Assembly: GCF_000283155.1 (NCBI RefSeq)
Contig: NW_004454177.1
Coordinates: 1,558,802 to 1,622,801, forward strand
Source of the DNA: Ceratotherium simum simum
Lineage: Eukaryota; Chordata; Mammalia; Perissodactyla; Rhinocerotidae
Direction: 5' to 3'
Length of the DNA: 64,000 bases
Both the position numbers and the translations under genes were made by a program. The notes under the pieces were generated by a model. The model did no database searches. It saw only the letters and a list, made by a program, of their open reading frames with translations, and was not told where the DNA came from. Shown piece after piece: positions 34,545 to 47,060 of the stretch. Position 1 is the stretch's first letter; each line of letters starts with the position of its first letter.

Positions 34545-34670
34545 GTGAAGGGGAAAAATCACATAGTCTAACTTCTCCATTTTATAAAGCAGGGAACTGA
34601 GCTTAGAGAAGAAAAACGACTTCTTTAGGATCACGGTGAGTTGGTGCAGAGCTTAACTTAGAAGCCAGGA
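34545..34670 (-). repeat. MIR3-type fragment
   Basis: 'CACATAGTCTAACTTCTCCA', 'CAGGGAACTGAGCTTAGAGA' and 'TAGGATCACGGTGAGTTGG'. Confidence 0.6.
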
Positions 34671-34764
34671 CTTAACAAATCCTTGCCATGCTTCCATTCC
34701 ACCACTCCAACCTATGTCTTCTTGCCACCTCTTGTGACTGTTGTGCGGCCCTGGGAGAAGGACC

Positions 34765-34910
34765 AAGCCGTGGTGTAGCCAGGGTTCTAGTCCAGGCTCT
34801 GTCTCTGTGTGACCCTGGGCAAGTCCCCTTAACCTTCCTGGGATCATGGAAAATGAAAAGGAACTTACATGGATCTCAAAGGCCCCTTCCAGTTCTAAAA
34901 GCCTGTGATG
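34765..34910 (+). repeat. MIR-type SINE
   Basis: 'CCAGGGTTCTAGTCCAGGCT', 'GTGTGACCCTGGGCAAGTCC' and 'CCTTCCAGTTCTAAAAGCC'. Confidence 0.75.
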
Positions 34911-35586
34911 TTTGTGTGCTGGGGATTCCCTTCTCCTTCCACACACCAGGGGGAGGAAGCTGGGCTGTTTCTTTAACCTTAGACAGCAATGAGGGATAAA
35001 GCAGAGGGGCCAGGTGTGGGCTAGGTTTGGGCTGATCATGAAGAGTGTCCTGCAAGGGACGGAGGGAGGGGGTCATGGAGAATCCTCAGTGGGAATTGAC
35101 ACCAGATACCAAAGCAGGAGTTGTACTTACAAGACCCAATGCACGTAAAGCAGCCATTTCAAACTGCAGCCCTCTCTACATGTAGCAGCCTCGAGCCTCA
35201 TGCTGCTTCCTCCCAGCTTGAAGGGACCGTACACTCTCTCTCTCCAGGCCCTTCATGCTCAGTCTGAGTCCTCAGCTGCTCTCCCGGATGCAACACAGCT
35301 CAGGCTCCTCCAATTACTGTTCTGTGTTCGGTAGTTAAGACCCAAAGAGAATGATTCTTCAGGAAAATGAGGTGCCATTTTTAGCCTATCAGGAAGACAA
35401 TTCCCTTGAGAAGAGAGAAGGCTAAAAGGCCCATCTCCACTTCTGGAGTGGCAGCAATATGCTAGAAAGGCAGCCTCTATTATTCTGAGGAAAAGACATA
35501 TTTCCCCCTGTAGTTTGCCTGTCTTAGCAATTGAGTGTAACATCTGGAATTCCCCTCACTCTTGTCTATAAAACCATTCTATGGGA

Positions 35587-35746
35587 ACTGTGCTGGCCAA
35601 TATGCTAGCCACTAGCCACATGCTAAATAAACCTGAAAATTCAGTTCCTCGTCACACTAGCCGCATTTCAAGTGCCAGTGGCTACCATGTTGGCAGCACA
35701 GATATGAACGTTCTCATCATCACAGAATGTTCGATTGGACAGTGCT
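35587..35746. mobile_element. hAT-Charlie non-autonomous element (MER3-like)
   Basis: Inverted ends CTGTGCTGGCCAAT and the complement of ATTGGACAGTGCTG enclose 'GCCACTAGCCACATG' and 'TTTCAAGTGCCAGTGGCTACC'. An L2 3' end follows directly. Confidence 0.7.
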
Positions 35747-35880
35747 GCACTGGAATGTAAGCTGCCCAAGAGCAGGGATGTGACCTTGTTCATTTCTAGA
35801 TCTCAAGTACCTAGTAAAGTGCCTGGCACATGATTAGCACTTAATTTATTGAATGCATTTATTGAACTCATGGATAGATA
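35747..35880 (+). repeat. L2 LINE, 3' end
   Basis: 'GAATGTAAGCTGCCCAAGAG', 'AAGTGCCTGGCACATGATTA' and GCACTTAATTTATTGAATG. Confidence 0.8.
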
Positions 35881-36084
35881 GGTTAGACAGGGCAGAGAAT
35901 ATGGAAGTGTCAGTACAGTTATGCTAGTCATTCAAAATTACACAGAAGACTTCTTCCAAGAAACTCTGACTTCTCCTAGTGTTCATTCTCTAGGAAGTTT
36001 TTGAGCACCCACTGGCACTTCCCTAGGCTGGGTGCTAAAACAGATATGAAAAACAACAACAATAAGAGAAGAAGTAGTGAAATG

Positions 36085-36290
36085 TATTGGGAGGAGCAGA
36101 GGATTAGGAAAGAAAAGACCCAGGTTCTAGTCCAGATTCAATCAGAAGGACAAGTGGGGATGAATTAGCCCCTTTGAGTCTCAGTCTCTTTGGCTGTAAA
36201 ATGGGAGTAATACTACTATCCCCAAGGAGTTGTTTGTTAAGAACTAAATGGGATAATATAACAGAAAGTACTTTGGAAACTATAAAGAGT
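36085..36290 (+). repeat. MIR SINE
   Basis: 'CCCAGGTTCTAGTCCAGATT', 'GAGTCTCAGTCTCTTTGGCT', 'GTAAAATGGGAGTAATACTA' and 'ACTAAATGGGATAATATAAC'. Confidence 0.8.
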
Positions 36291-36299
36291 TGGATATTT

Positions 36300-36860
36300 G
36301 TGTTATTGACCTTGCCCTCAAGTTGGTGTTGAGTCCTGCTGCCATGATCCTTAAGAATATTTTGCCTTCTCCAACTGCCCTCCTTGCCTTGAGATCATTA
36401 CATCAACCCATCATGCAAACCTTTAAGGTAAATTTTCTGCTAAAATACCACTACCATCATGCCCCTGTGTTTGAAAGGCTAAAATGGCTCCTTACTGCCT
36501 TTAAGATCAAGACCAATCTCTGTCTTCTAATATTTGATACTATTACATGCCCCATTTGCTTAAAGAAGCTCCCATTTCATGACTCTCAGATAGGACCTTC
36601 CTGAAGTGAGAAACATTATTCCTGTTACAAATGTGCCCCTGCCCCACCCATGCCTTTCTTTTTGCCACCTCTTCACATTGCACCTGCTCCCTTGAGTTCA
36701 CCCTGTCTGTAACTCCAGCCCCAATGACCCTGGCATTTGTAGCGCCTGCTTTGTCTTGTACATTATAACATGTTCTCCCATGTGGGCCTGTTCTCTGGTT
36801 GCTTTGCGTGTCTTATCTTCTCCCCAAAACCAGACAACACTCAAAGAAGGTAACTGTTCT
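36300..36860 (+). repeat. Probable L2 LINE fragments
   Basis: 'AAAATGGCTCCTTACTGCCT', 'TTAAGATCAAGACCAATCTC' and later 'TTGCACCTGCTCCCTTGAGT' resemble L2 3' coding sequence. The copy is strongly diverged. Confidence 0.45.
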
Positions 36861-37849
36861 TAGGCACTACTTGGTTCCTTAGGGGTACCTAGGGACGAGG
36901 AGAGGGTGGTTGGCCCCGTAGGTCTGGGTTTAGATGGGGCCAGATATATAGGAAGGAGATCTAAGAAGAAAAGCATGTTTGAAGAGCTAGTCCAACCAGC
37001 TTTGTACAGGTGGACTATGCTTTTCCTTCAATGGATTCCACGTTCTAGTCTAAACATTTCAAATACCTTGTGTTTATTAAGTAATAATAATCATTTCCCC
37101 ATTTTGTTACACTTTAGGTTGATATAATTTCAGCCCAAAGGAACACAGAGTTTTAGTGAGTCGAGGCTTTACTTTAGAGATCTGATTCCTTTTGGTTGCA
37201 GCAATTGGTCTCACCCTGGATCAAACCTCTGTGACTCCCACTATTCATCTAGAGGCTTCTCGCACTGGTCTAGGAGGTGTAGCACTGATGCACCAGTGTG
37301 ATGTGGAGCCCAGTGACTTGAAATGGCATTCCAGGGAAAAGTGGAGCACTGTTACTAGCCAAGATTATCCCAGAAGATGAGCCCAGGCTCCCAATCTACT
37401 GCCAAAGGCCAGAACGTGTGTCCCCAGATTTCATAATAATACCATCTTCCCAGGGGAGAGCAGGGTTGCAGCCAGGCAGCCATTGCCTGTGTGAGGCCTA
37501 AGACAGCAGAACAGTTCTGGCTGAGTATAAACAGAGCGCCCAATTAAAATGCCTAATTATAGGGCAGGCTGGAGCCAAGAGGTGGGCTTTGTTGGTGGCC
37601 CTGAAGCCAGCTGACAGCCAGGCTGCCAGCATCTCCCAATCAGCCACAACTAGTTTCCAACTAGAATAAGCCTCCGTGTGGACAGACGCACTAGAGGTTT
37701 GGGAGGGCAGAGAGGAGCTCTGCAAGAAGGGAGAAGGTAAACCTCAATGCTTCTTAGCTCCTAGGGCTATGGAGCACATTCTCCTAAGGAGCATCTAGGC
37801 AGCTTCCTGGAAGACTATAGGGGAAGATGTTCCTTACTGCAAGGGAATT

Positions 37850-37990
37850 GGGATTTCACCTTTTTGGGCCCCAGGTGCCTCATCTATAGAATGGAATATC
37901 TAACTCGCAGGATTACTATGAGACAAACGCTGCCAGAAGGAACGTAAAAGCTCTTTGCTTTTCGCTAAGCACTGCAATAGATTATGCACT
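37850..37990 (+). repeat. MIR fragment
   Basis: 'GTGCCTCATCTATAGAATGG' and 'CTCGCAGGATTACTATGAGA' match the MIR 3' half. Confidence 0.65.
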
Positions 37991-38889
37991 TTCCCCAAAA
38001 GTGGGAGGCAGAGAAGTGTTGTGAACCTGGGCACAAAGTAGAGTTCTTCCTGCCAACCTGCAGGTGTTCATCCCTCTTGCCAGGCACTGAAATACTGAAA
38101 TTCACTCAACTCTACCTCAATCATCACACTATCAGTGCTTAATATATCTTTCTCAGGGATACCGATAGTAAAATGAGTTTCTATGATATCCTTCCTCCTA
38201 GGATCTCAAAGCATGGTTCCACAGTTGTCTATTACTCCATCCTTCCTAAGAGGTTGACAAGACAGTAAACATTTGAATCTAACTGGTGGAGAATAGGGGC
38301 TCTATGTTCAAGTGACTTGACCCCAGCTCCTCTAAGATGACAGAGCTTGGACCAGGACCTGAAAATGCAAGCATCAGGATCATCTTCTTGAAGCCCATCA
38401 GGCTAGCTTTCAAGGCATTGCTGAAGTGGACACTCCAGAGATGGAGAGCTGAGACTAACAATTACCAGGTGGAATTCAGGCGGAGTCTGGATTTTCAGCT
38501 TCTCCGGAATCACTTCGCTAGCCTCTCTTGAGAAGAATGCTTCTTCTGCTGCTCTACACTATAAAAAGACAGGTGGGATTCAGCCCCTCACCTCATGGAG
38601 GGTCACATAATTAGTCAAGTGTTCTCAGCTCACACAGCACTGGCTGAGCGGAGGTCTTTGTAGCTTTGGGGGTTTAGGTCAAAAGCACAACAACATTATG
38701 TGGGGGTAACTGAGGGTACATTGTACCTGTGAATGGAGAAAACACCATGCACCTCCCAACCAGCCTGAGCAATACGCCAGAGAGGGGGCCCTGCCACTGA
38801 ACCCCATCTCAGCAATGGGCACCTAGCACTGGCAAGCCTGTTCCCTTAGCACCCCAGGCATTCTCCGACCGAGGGACGGGAGTCGCACT

Positions 38890-39050
38890 AATAAACACAC
38901 TGAACTTGAGGGTCAGAGGATCCGGCTTTGAGCCTTAGCTTTGCTATTTACTAACTGCAAAGAGGGAAAACCTCTTTGGGCATTGGTATCTCATCTAAAA
39001 AAGTGAAATGATAACAATTACTTCACAAAGCTACTGTTAAGAGTTAAGAG
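38890..39050 (+). repeat. MIR SINE
   Basis: 'GGATCCGGCTTTGAGCCTTA', 'TTGGTATCTCATCTAAAAAA' and 'GATAACAATTACTTCACAAA'. A second MIR starts directly after it. Confidence 0.7.
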
Positions 39051-39270
39051 ACAGTGTGGCACAGTGGTCCAACCCATGGACTCGAGGGACAGACCTGGAT
39101 TTGAATCCTGTTCCACCACTTACTAGTTATATGACTTACGGGTAATTTACTGACTATAACCAACCCTTAGTTTCCTCATTTGACACTAGAGAATGGTAAA
39201 AATACTTAGAGTATTCAGAGGTTTTCACTGACACAGTGCCTGGTGCACACTGGGCCCTCAATAAACTTTC
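39051..39270 (+). repeat. MIR SINE, near full length
   Basis: 'GTGTGGCACAGTGGTCCAAC', 'CCTGGATTTGAATCCTGTTC', 'CCACTTACTAGTTATATGAC', 'CTTAGTTTCCTCATTTGACA' and 'CAGTGCCTGGTGCACACTGG'. It is in tandem with the previous MIR. Confidence 0.9.
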
Positions 39271-40109
39271 TCTGTTAATATTACAGATGTACGATGTAAA
39301 GCACAATGCAACTGCAAACAATTGTGATTATCTTCTAGGCTTTGGGCAAGCGTTGCCAATATGTGAAATGCTTTGCATATAGTCAATGCATAATAAGTAT
39401 CTGCGATATGTAATTACGGCATCCGTAGCAGCAGTTTCACTCTGGAATTCAGCTCAGAGATCAGTGTCATTTGCAATAACTACATTCCAGGCTGCCAGCC
39501 CTACAAATTAGACTGACAAAAGACGCGCAACACATGATTCAGCTGTATCTCGGAGGAGGGTTTCTGGTGACAGCGAAAGCCACAAGGGATCCGACCTGAG
39601 CACTTTCGATGTGTCAGCAGAAGGCTCTTCCTCTCACAGAGAGGATAAATATACCACCATGTGTAGTTGGGGGCATGCACTGTGCAGGGACCACTCTGGG
39701 ACCAGGAGAACACACAGCTGTCCAGGGCTGTCTCAGCAGCAAAGACTTCCTCCACGGAAGTGCAGCCAAAGTTGAGGGCTCCCCCTCCCTCCTTCCTTCC
39801 ACGTGCTCCATCCCTCACTGATAGCCAAGAGACTTGTTAGGTGGCAAATCAGTATCATCCCTGGGGAACTGACATGGTGCAGGGCTGCTGCCTCTCACCT
39901 CCAGCCGACTGCAGACCCGCAGGATGAGAGTCCCGAGTGGCCCATCTGTTTTTTGGAATGATGAATTTCATCAGTTTCCATCCCACTGTGTGAGATCACT
40001 CCACCTTTTCTTATTTGCCAAAAGGTATTTCTCCCAGCACAAGGGAGGTATTCTTTCTCTTGTCTTACAGGATCTGGGGACTAGTTGCGCAGATACCCTC
40101 TTCCCAGGT

Positions 40110-40400
40110 CATGTTAATTGCTAACATTACATGCTTATCATGTGTGACTCCTTGTACTAAGCTCTCTACCCGCATTGTGTCATTTAATCCTCACAACAAT
40201 TAGGTCACTGCTACGTCATCTAATCCTCACACAATCAGTTCAGGATTATCATCCTTGTTAGACAAATGAGGAAACTGAGGCTTAGAGATGCTAAGGAGCT
40301 TGCCCAAGATACTACAAGGATCTTAAATTGCAGAGTCAGGATTTGAACCCAGGCTGTCGGCCTGAGTCCCTCTCCGCTCCTGTGCTATAAAGCCTAAACT
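40110..40400 (-). repeat. MIR SINE, near full length
   Basis: 'CATTTAATCCTCACAACAAT', 'AAATGAGGAAACTGAGGCTT' and 'AGTCAGGATTTGAACCCAGG'. About 30 bases around TAATCCTCACA are repeated within it (40187 and 40222). Confidence 0.92.
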
Positions 40401-40559
40401 CTGGCAGACTCCCTTTAATCTTTCCAGAGACTGAATAGCTATAATATTTTCATTGTGTCTCTATAAAGAAACTTTTCCAACCCCTTAATCATCCCAGTGC
40501 CCTTCTCTGGACCTTCTCTGGCCTTGGTTTTTCTCTTTTAATGCGCAAGAGCCAAATCA

Positions 40560-40730
40560 CCCAACATCACTTCAGGTGCTCGCCGTATTGTTTATAAAGA
40601 ACTTAAAATTGTCATCTCGTTCTATTCTCACATCAGTCCCAATGGGGGCTCAGGCAGGTCATACAGCTGTCCAAGGTCACAGAGCCACGGCTTAGCCCAG
40701 GACCCACGACTCCGGTGCTCTTTTCTCCCC
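40560..40730 (-). repeat. MIR fragment
   Basis: 'CAGGTCATACAGCTGTCCAA', 'GGTCACAGAGCCACGGCTTA' and 'CCCAGGACCCACGACTCCGG'. Confidence 0.65.
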
Positions 40731-40859
40731 TCCTACCTGTTGTTCCAGGTATGGATCTCAGCCTTGTTTCCACAGGGTGCCCTGCCTGTTCAGTGAGAGA
40801 ATGACATTCCCCAAATCTTATTGGCTGATGTCCCCAGACCAATCCCACTCCCTAGGTCA

Positions 40860-41510
40860 TTCTGGGTCCATTCACTCATTCTATTCGCCATGCATAAGCC
40901 CTTGCCTGGATGATTTCAGAGGTTCCCTTGGCTGCTGGTTTCACTCTCCCTTCCATTCCCCAATTTGCAGTCCATCCTCCACCGAGGCCAGAATAATCTT
41001 CCTAAAATGCTAACCTGGATGATGCCACTGTCTTACTTAAGATCCTTCAGAGGCCCCCCAAATCCCTGGCCACCGCCTGTGCTGGTTCCCGTCAGCCTGG
41101 CTGGCTTTCCCACTGTTCCCCCCATAACCATGTGACCCCTCCATCACGCAGCCTCTGCTTCAGCCACAGGAGCCCTGTAGTTGCCCAAAATACCTTGAAG
41201 TTCTCTCTGTTGAATCTTTTCCCCCTTTGCTTTTTCTAGTGGGACTGTCTATACCTTCTCTTTTCTGTCTAATGAACCTAAAGGATGACTTTAAGACTAA
41301 GCCAAAACTTCATCTCAGTGGAATGCTTCCAGAACTTTCCTTCTGAATTGCACATCTCCCCTTATGGCCCCCCCTACACTTTACCTCTCGCTATCCCCCA
41401 TTGGACTGTAAGCTCCTTGGAGACAAGGCTCCATATCCGTCTAACTTTGTGCCTTCAGAATATAGCACACAGTAAATCCATGAAATGTTCATTAAATAAG
41501 GAAGGAAGGA
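40860..41510 (+). repeat. L2 LINE, 3' region
   Basis: 'GCCAGAATAATCTTCCTAAA', 'TTCAGAGGCCCCCCAAATCC', 'GGACTGTAAGCTCCTTGGAG' and a final 'TCCATGAAATGTTCATTAAAT' with an AAGG extension. Confidence 0.8.
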
Positions 41511-41529
41511 AGGAATCTTCCCCCGCTGT

Positions 41530-41760
41530 CCGCACCCCAGGAGAGCAGCTTCTCTTCTGAGGTCTCACAGCACTTCATAATATTCTTCTATTAGCACCTG
41601 CCAGTCTTATCTCTAAATATTTCCTCCTATGTCTGTTTTCCCCACTACACTGGAAATATTCTTCTTCAGGAGACTCTGAGATCTTTCAAGGGTAGGAGGT
41701 ACAGTCCTGAGCACAAAGCCCAGCACATAGTGGGTGCTTAATTAACCGACTGAACGGGAC
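41530..41760 (+). repeat. L2 LINE, 3' end
   Basis: 'GGTCTCACAGCACTTCATAA' and 'CCCAGCACATAGTGGGTGCT' then TAATTAACCGACTGAACG. It is a second L2 end just after the previous one. Confidence 0.7.
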
Positions 41761-42158
41761 TCCCAGGACTTTGCTCTTTCCCACCAACATTAATCACTGA
41801 GAGACACCATCTTACACCTCAGATAACCTCTGCATAAATGCAGTGGCTTGAATTTGCTCACGCTGAAGCCACCTTCCACTGGTCTGCCAACTCACATCTT
41901 AGGAGATCCTCCCGTGGTCCACCCTACTGGCATGACACTTCACTACCAAAACAACTCCGTGTCATCCACAGACGTGCGAGTTTCACTCTGAACTTCCTTT
42001 TCCAGATCATTTATAAGAACGTGAAAGAAACCCAGACTCACCATCGGCCACTGCATGGTCACTGGGCCTTGATCTGCACCCCTTATCCTAGGCTGACATC
42101 TCTTTAGTGTCTATCTTTCATTACATAAATGTGGGCAAGGGAGCATTCATCTAACCAC

Positions 42159-42184
42159 CCATCTACCCATCTACCCATCTACCC
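42159..42184. repeat. Microsatellite (CCATCTAC)3
   Basis: Three perfect 8-bp units at 42159-42182, followed by a degenerate ATCC-rich stretch into an L2. Confidence 0.95.
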
Positions 42185-42560
42185 CTTCACTCATCCATTC
42201 CATACATGTTGAATATGTGAGAAGGATCAGGCCTTGTGCCAAGCTCTGGGAAATTTGGTGATAGACAAACCTAGTTCCTGGCCTTCAGGAGCTCAGTTGA
42301 GACAGAAGGCAAACATGGAGCAAATAATCATAATGCCCTGTGATACACATGCTCCCCTGGTCATTTAAAGTGTGCAGAAGGATCACCAAGAGTGAGAGAT
42401 TAACTCTGCCCGCAGAGTGGGCAGGATTTGAGTTAGACCTTGATGGATGAGTGGCATTTTGCCATCCAGACAAGAAGGGAGAAGGAACAGCAGGTACAAC
42501 GTGGGAAAGGAAGGAAGGTGCTAGAAGCTCCAAGGGGCCAACAATGGGGTGGGGGAGGGA
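42185..42560 (-). repeat. L2 LINE fragment
   Basis: Reverse L2: 'CTTGTGCCAAGCTCTGGGAA', 'TCCTGGCCTTCAGGAGCTCA' and 'GAGTTAGACCTTGATGGATG'. Confidence 0.75.
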
Positions 42561-42879
42561 CACGGCAGGAGAAGGAAACATTACCAATTATCTTTTCTCA
42601 CTAGGGGTACATTTTTGTTTCCAAAAGACTGCGATCAATAATATTATCTCAGTAAATGAAGAAAGGCATATTGATTATGGCCTTCCCTCTGCTGATAGCC
42701 AGAAAAAGCCAGAGCCTCATGTAAATAGCCAAGGAAAGAGCTTTCAAAGGAATCCATTCTTTCATCCAACACTAACAGCACTTGCCATATTTATATATGT
42801 ATTCAGGAGATTGCAACTGTCTCTCCAACGACTATAAGCTCCCCGAGATCAGAGACTTTGTTACGATTTGTGTTGAATC

Positions 42880-43030
42880 CCAAGAGGCTCGAACAATCCT
42901 TGGTGTATAGTAAGTACCCCATAAACACTTGCTTAACGACGTCACTGGACTCCTGCTACCTGCGAGGAACTGTACTAGGAACTGAGGATAAAGAAATGGA
43001 CTAGACACATTGCCTGCCCTTCAAGCTAGT
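42880..43030. repeat. L2 ends, both orientations
   Basis: 'TTGGTGTATAGTAAGTACCC' plus CATAAACACTTG looks like a forward L2 end. It is followed by 'GGAACTGTACTAGGAACTGA' and 'CATTGCCTGCCCTTCAAGCT', which look reversed. Confidence 0.55.
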
Positions 43031-43342
43031 TCTATTCCATGATGTAGTTCTTAGGAAGCCATTTTTGGATTGGTAAATTATTTCTGTTTTAAAGCTTGAA
43101 AAAAAAAAAGACCTTTCTACAAGCCAAGAGATGAGCTTTTTAGAGCTGACAGAAAAGGCCTTGGCAACCTTCCCCCACATGCACACAGATGCTCATTTCA
43201 CAGTGCTCCTCCCTCTCGCCACTCAGGCAGAAAGGTTTACTGGGAGGGCAACAGCTCCTGGCAGCCCTCTCCCCAGAGGCGTCCCCTGCAAGGGCAAGCC
43301 CTCTGCCTCAGCTGCCTTTCCCAGGCTGTGCGGTACACTCGT

Positions 43343-43566
43343 GCTCACACAGTTACACACACACACGTACACAGCCACACACTCACAATGTCACACAGAC
43401 ACACATGCTCATACACTCACAACACATGCTCACATACATGCTCATGTTTACATATATGATCACACTCACACATATACACGTTCTTACACACACACACAAC
43501 ACAAGCTCATACACATTCACACAGCAAACATTTTCACACACCCAGATGACACACACACACACACAG
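43343..43566. repeat. CA-rich imperfect microsatellite
   Basis: About 220 bases of CACA-dominated sequence broken by CTCATA, ACATGCT and ATATAT units, ending in a pure (AC) run at 43550-43564. It produces long histidine/threonine-rich spurious reading frames. Confidence 0.97.
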
Positions 43567-44244
43567 AGCCTGAGCCGTTAAAGTGACAGCACTCACATTT
43601 TCCATCTATTGGTGGTTTCAAAACAGGAAGCCTGAGCGGGGAGGGGAGGTGTTGGTGAAGCGAGAGCTGTGTGAAGGGGCCCAGGTGCATGGGCTGGATT
43701 CAAAAGGGACGTCTCACTGGCGCCTGTCTCCTTCACAGGCAGAAGAGCTGGGCTGCGCGAGGCCCCAGCTTGGCCCAGCTCCTGAGCAGCATCAGTCCTG
43801 GCTGGGAGGGTGCTGAGGACGCCTCTCCACAGCCCGGCTGCTGACTGTGGAGCTGGCCAGGCCAAGTGACAGGGGAGACGCAGCCACCGGGATCAAATTG
43901 CATCTCTCCCTCAGCCAGGGGTTTTCTGAGAGGAAGAAGGGAACACCCCATGCCTTCCTGTCTGCCAGCGTGGAGCCCCCTCTCTTTTGGAAACCACCTC
44001 TTCCAGGAGACTCCTGGGACTACATGCCACTCTACCTCACCCCTTAGGTCCTCTGCCACTTAGTCATGCTTCTTTGCAATGCAAATATTCTGTTTTGTGC
44101 CCTGTCCCCAACCCCACTCTAAGATGAAACAGACCAAGAACCTGTTTTCTAATATCAAATTCTTGAAGCACCTTGTATTTTACAAGGTGTATTTACACCT
44201 TGAAGCTTCTTCAATCTTCAAGACAGCTCCATGAGGTTGTTAAT

Positions 44245-44350
44245 ACCAAACTCATTTTACAGATGAGAAAGCTGAGAGCAAAGAGATTAAGTCACTTGTT
44301 CTGGGGTCGCAGAAGCAGACCTTCTGAGCTCAACTCTCCATTTTCAAGAA
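44245..44350 (-). repeat. MIR fragment
   Basis: 'CATTTTACAGATGAGAAAGC' and 'GAGCAAAGAGATTAAGTCAC'. Confidence 0.75.
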
Positions 44351-46814
44351 TGTCACAACTCATATCTTCCACCCTGGCTCTGAACTCAGGGTGTGTCTAA
44401 GACAGACAGGTTTGTCAGAACACCCAGAGCAAAAACCGATGGTGAGAAGGGAGGTAAAAGGCGAGAAGACTACAGACAGAGAAGGAATAAAGCTCTGCCA
44501 CCGGCTGGCAAAGATGTAGGCCCACCATGGGCCATCGAGGTACTCATGTTACCCCATCTCTCTACACACATACCAAACCACACAGAAATAAACTCCAGCT
44601 GGCCTGGCACCAGGGGGTAGGGTAGGTCCATTTATATACTTTAACTGCCCGAGGCGGTTGGGGCTGATTTCCACAACTTCCAGAAAAAGACTGAGGAGAA
44701 CCATAGTGAGATGACATTTCTGGGGGTGAACGACATTTCTGGAACTTTGCTTTCTCTCTCTCTCTGAGAGAAGTGATTAAAAACATTTTTTTTTCCCTCA
44801 GCAGTGACCTTGCAAAGGAAATTGGCCTCACTGCTCTGAAGCTGAGAGGAAGGGCACACACACAGCGCTTTGTGCTGCCTTCTTGCCAAAGGCTGCTCTG
44901 GAGGCGAGGAGGGGTGTCGGCAGGCTGCCCTCCCAAACCAGCTGAGAGAATAAAATCTGGTGATAGCGTGCATGTGGCTGGAAGGAGACAAGAGGGGACA
45001 AAAAAACAGACCAGATTGGATTTTTCTGCCAGGCTAGCAGTTCTGTCAGATCATGACCTTCTTTTCATGTTCCCCTTCCTTTTAGGTTTCACATGTTTAG
45101 CAGCCGGGACCCATAAAATGGGACATCAGAGGTCACAGGAAAAAGGATGGGTTAGACTCAGGGGAGGGCCTGGAATTTCCTTTCCTGGAGATCTTCAGGA
45201 CCGAAATGAGAGACTCCTGCGCTTGGGAGCACTTCTGGCTCTTCTTGGCTCACTTTGCTTCTCCTGTCTGGAATACCGTCCAAATCCCTTTCTTTCTCCA
45301 AGTTCACCCTTTTTTTAAAAGCCTCTCCTGACCCTTCCAGGCTTTAGTGCTCCCTGAGGTTAGAGACTATGACCAATGGAGTTTCGGTGACTGACGAGCG
45401 AGAAAGCAGATGCCTGAGATGACCCTGGAACCCACCCAACTCCAGAGTGTGTTGTCCCTGTGCTGTCTTTGTTGGGGGGGGGAAGGGGGTTCTCAGGGCT
45501 GGACTCCACCAGCCGATCAGAGAGGCTAAACTCCAGCTTGTGTGGGTGGTGAAGGCGACGCAGGTTCCAGAAGAGATGTGGCAAAAGTGGAGGAGAGTTG
45601 TCCTAGAGGAGCCGGACGGCCTGGGTTGGGTGACATACCGAGGAATTGCTCAAGGCTGGTTTCGCTGGTCAGCAAAAGGATCCAGGAAGCAGAACCCGTG
45701 GGAGGGAAACTGGGCTGCTCACTCCAGAAGAGGCTCGGAAGCAGCCTGGCCACCCAAGTTCAGCGAGTTCATGCTCGTGGGGCCTGGAAGTCGTGAGGGC
45801 CTTGTGGGAGGGAAGAGGAGCAGCTGGGCTCCTTGCTATGGGTCTCTGCTTTTCCAAGCAAAGCATCAGTGGGCCTCATAATCCAAATAGGTCTGCACTC
45901 CTACCAGAAGACAGGCAAAGACTTTAAATTTCGAGTATTTGATTACTTATGCAGCTCCTGTGAAGTGGGAAGTTGAATAACCACTACATGAACTGACAGA
46001 TCTTCAAGTGAGGGGCTTGAAATGCAGCAAATATGATCTCTAGTTATGCTCATCAGCTGGATTCTGACATGAACCCTGTTTGTTTATTAGTCAACAATCA
46101 ACACAGTGTGCTATTTCTATGGTTCATTTATATTTTTTATTGTTTGAGTTTATTTTTGCTTTTTGAAACACTTCATGATCAACCACTAGCATCAAATTGA
46201 TAATTCTTAGGGAAAAAAAGACCCGGACATGAAAATAGTCTATGAATTGAAAGTAAATTGAACAGAGATTTTTTTCTCTGTGCAAGTTCCTATAGAAATC
46301 TGAATCACATCACAACTTTAGTCCTTAAACTAGCTGGAGGTCAAAGCCAATCTACATTCTTTAATTTTTTAATAGAAAATAAATTTCATCATTTATAAGG
46401 TGAAAAGAATGAATGCTTTAGAAGTAGTTTTACATTACTGGAGTTTACTTTGATGACTGAAAATCAATGTATGTATCAGTATGTATTTTTTAAGTAAGCA
46501 GGAATCAAAATTCCTAAGAATAACTGTTTTTTAAGTTCGATTTCTTATCCCAATCCTCTCATCTCATTTACACAATTATTATCTCCCACTAAAGCAGGAA
46601 TTCTGCTAAAATATGAGTCTAAATAATGGGTTCTATGTCACTTTAAAAGTAATATAATTAAATTTTTATAAAAAATAAACATGCGAAGATATATCTACCT
46701 ACCCTATCTTAGTGTTCAGTACCTCAAAGCTGGTCTCCATCTACCCTTCTCCCTTCACCTTGCCCCCTTGCCCCTCGTCCTGTGCCTCGGTCAGCACCCA
46801 GCTCACGTACTGTG

Positions 46815-47060
46815 CTGGTTCAGAGTCCACAGACTCGGGAGTAGGATGGCTTCATGTGTAAATCACAGCTGTGTCACTGTGTGATTGTGGGCAACTTACT
46901 CAACCGCTCTAAGCGTCAGTGACCTCCTGTGTAAAATGGGAATAATAAGAGGACCTGCCTCATATGGGTGTTCTGTGAGTCAAGTGAAATAAGCATAGAG
47001 CACTTAGCTCCCTGCATAGCACATACTGAACTCTCAGTGAACATCTGCTGGCATCCTAAT
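46815..47060 (+). repeat. MIR SINE, near full length
   Basis: 'GTGATTGTGGGCAACTTACT', 'CAACCGCTCTAAGCGTCAGT', 'GTGTAAAATGGGAATAATAA' and 'CTCATATGGGTGTTCTGTGA'. Confidence 0.88.

Noticed and set aside
42159..42184. Short regular repeats as a CRISPR-like array
   Set aside because: Eight-base units without spacers in a mammalian intron; a plain microsatellite.
43131..43586. 151-aa plus-strand open frame rich in His and Thr
   Set aside because: It is a read-through of the CA-rich microsatellite, with no domain and no splice or promoter context.
44773..45318. 181-aa plus-strand open frame
   Set aside because: No protein family features, mixed composition, no flanking splice pattern; most likely chance.
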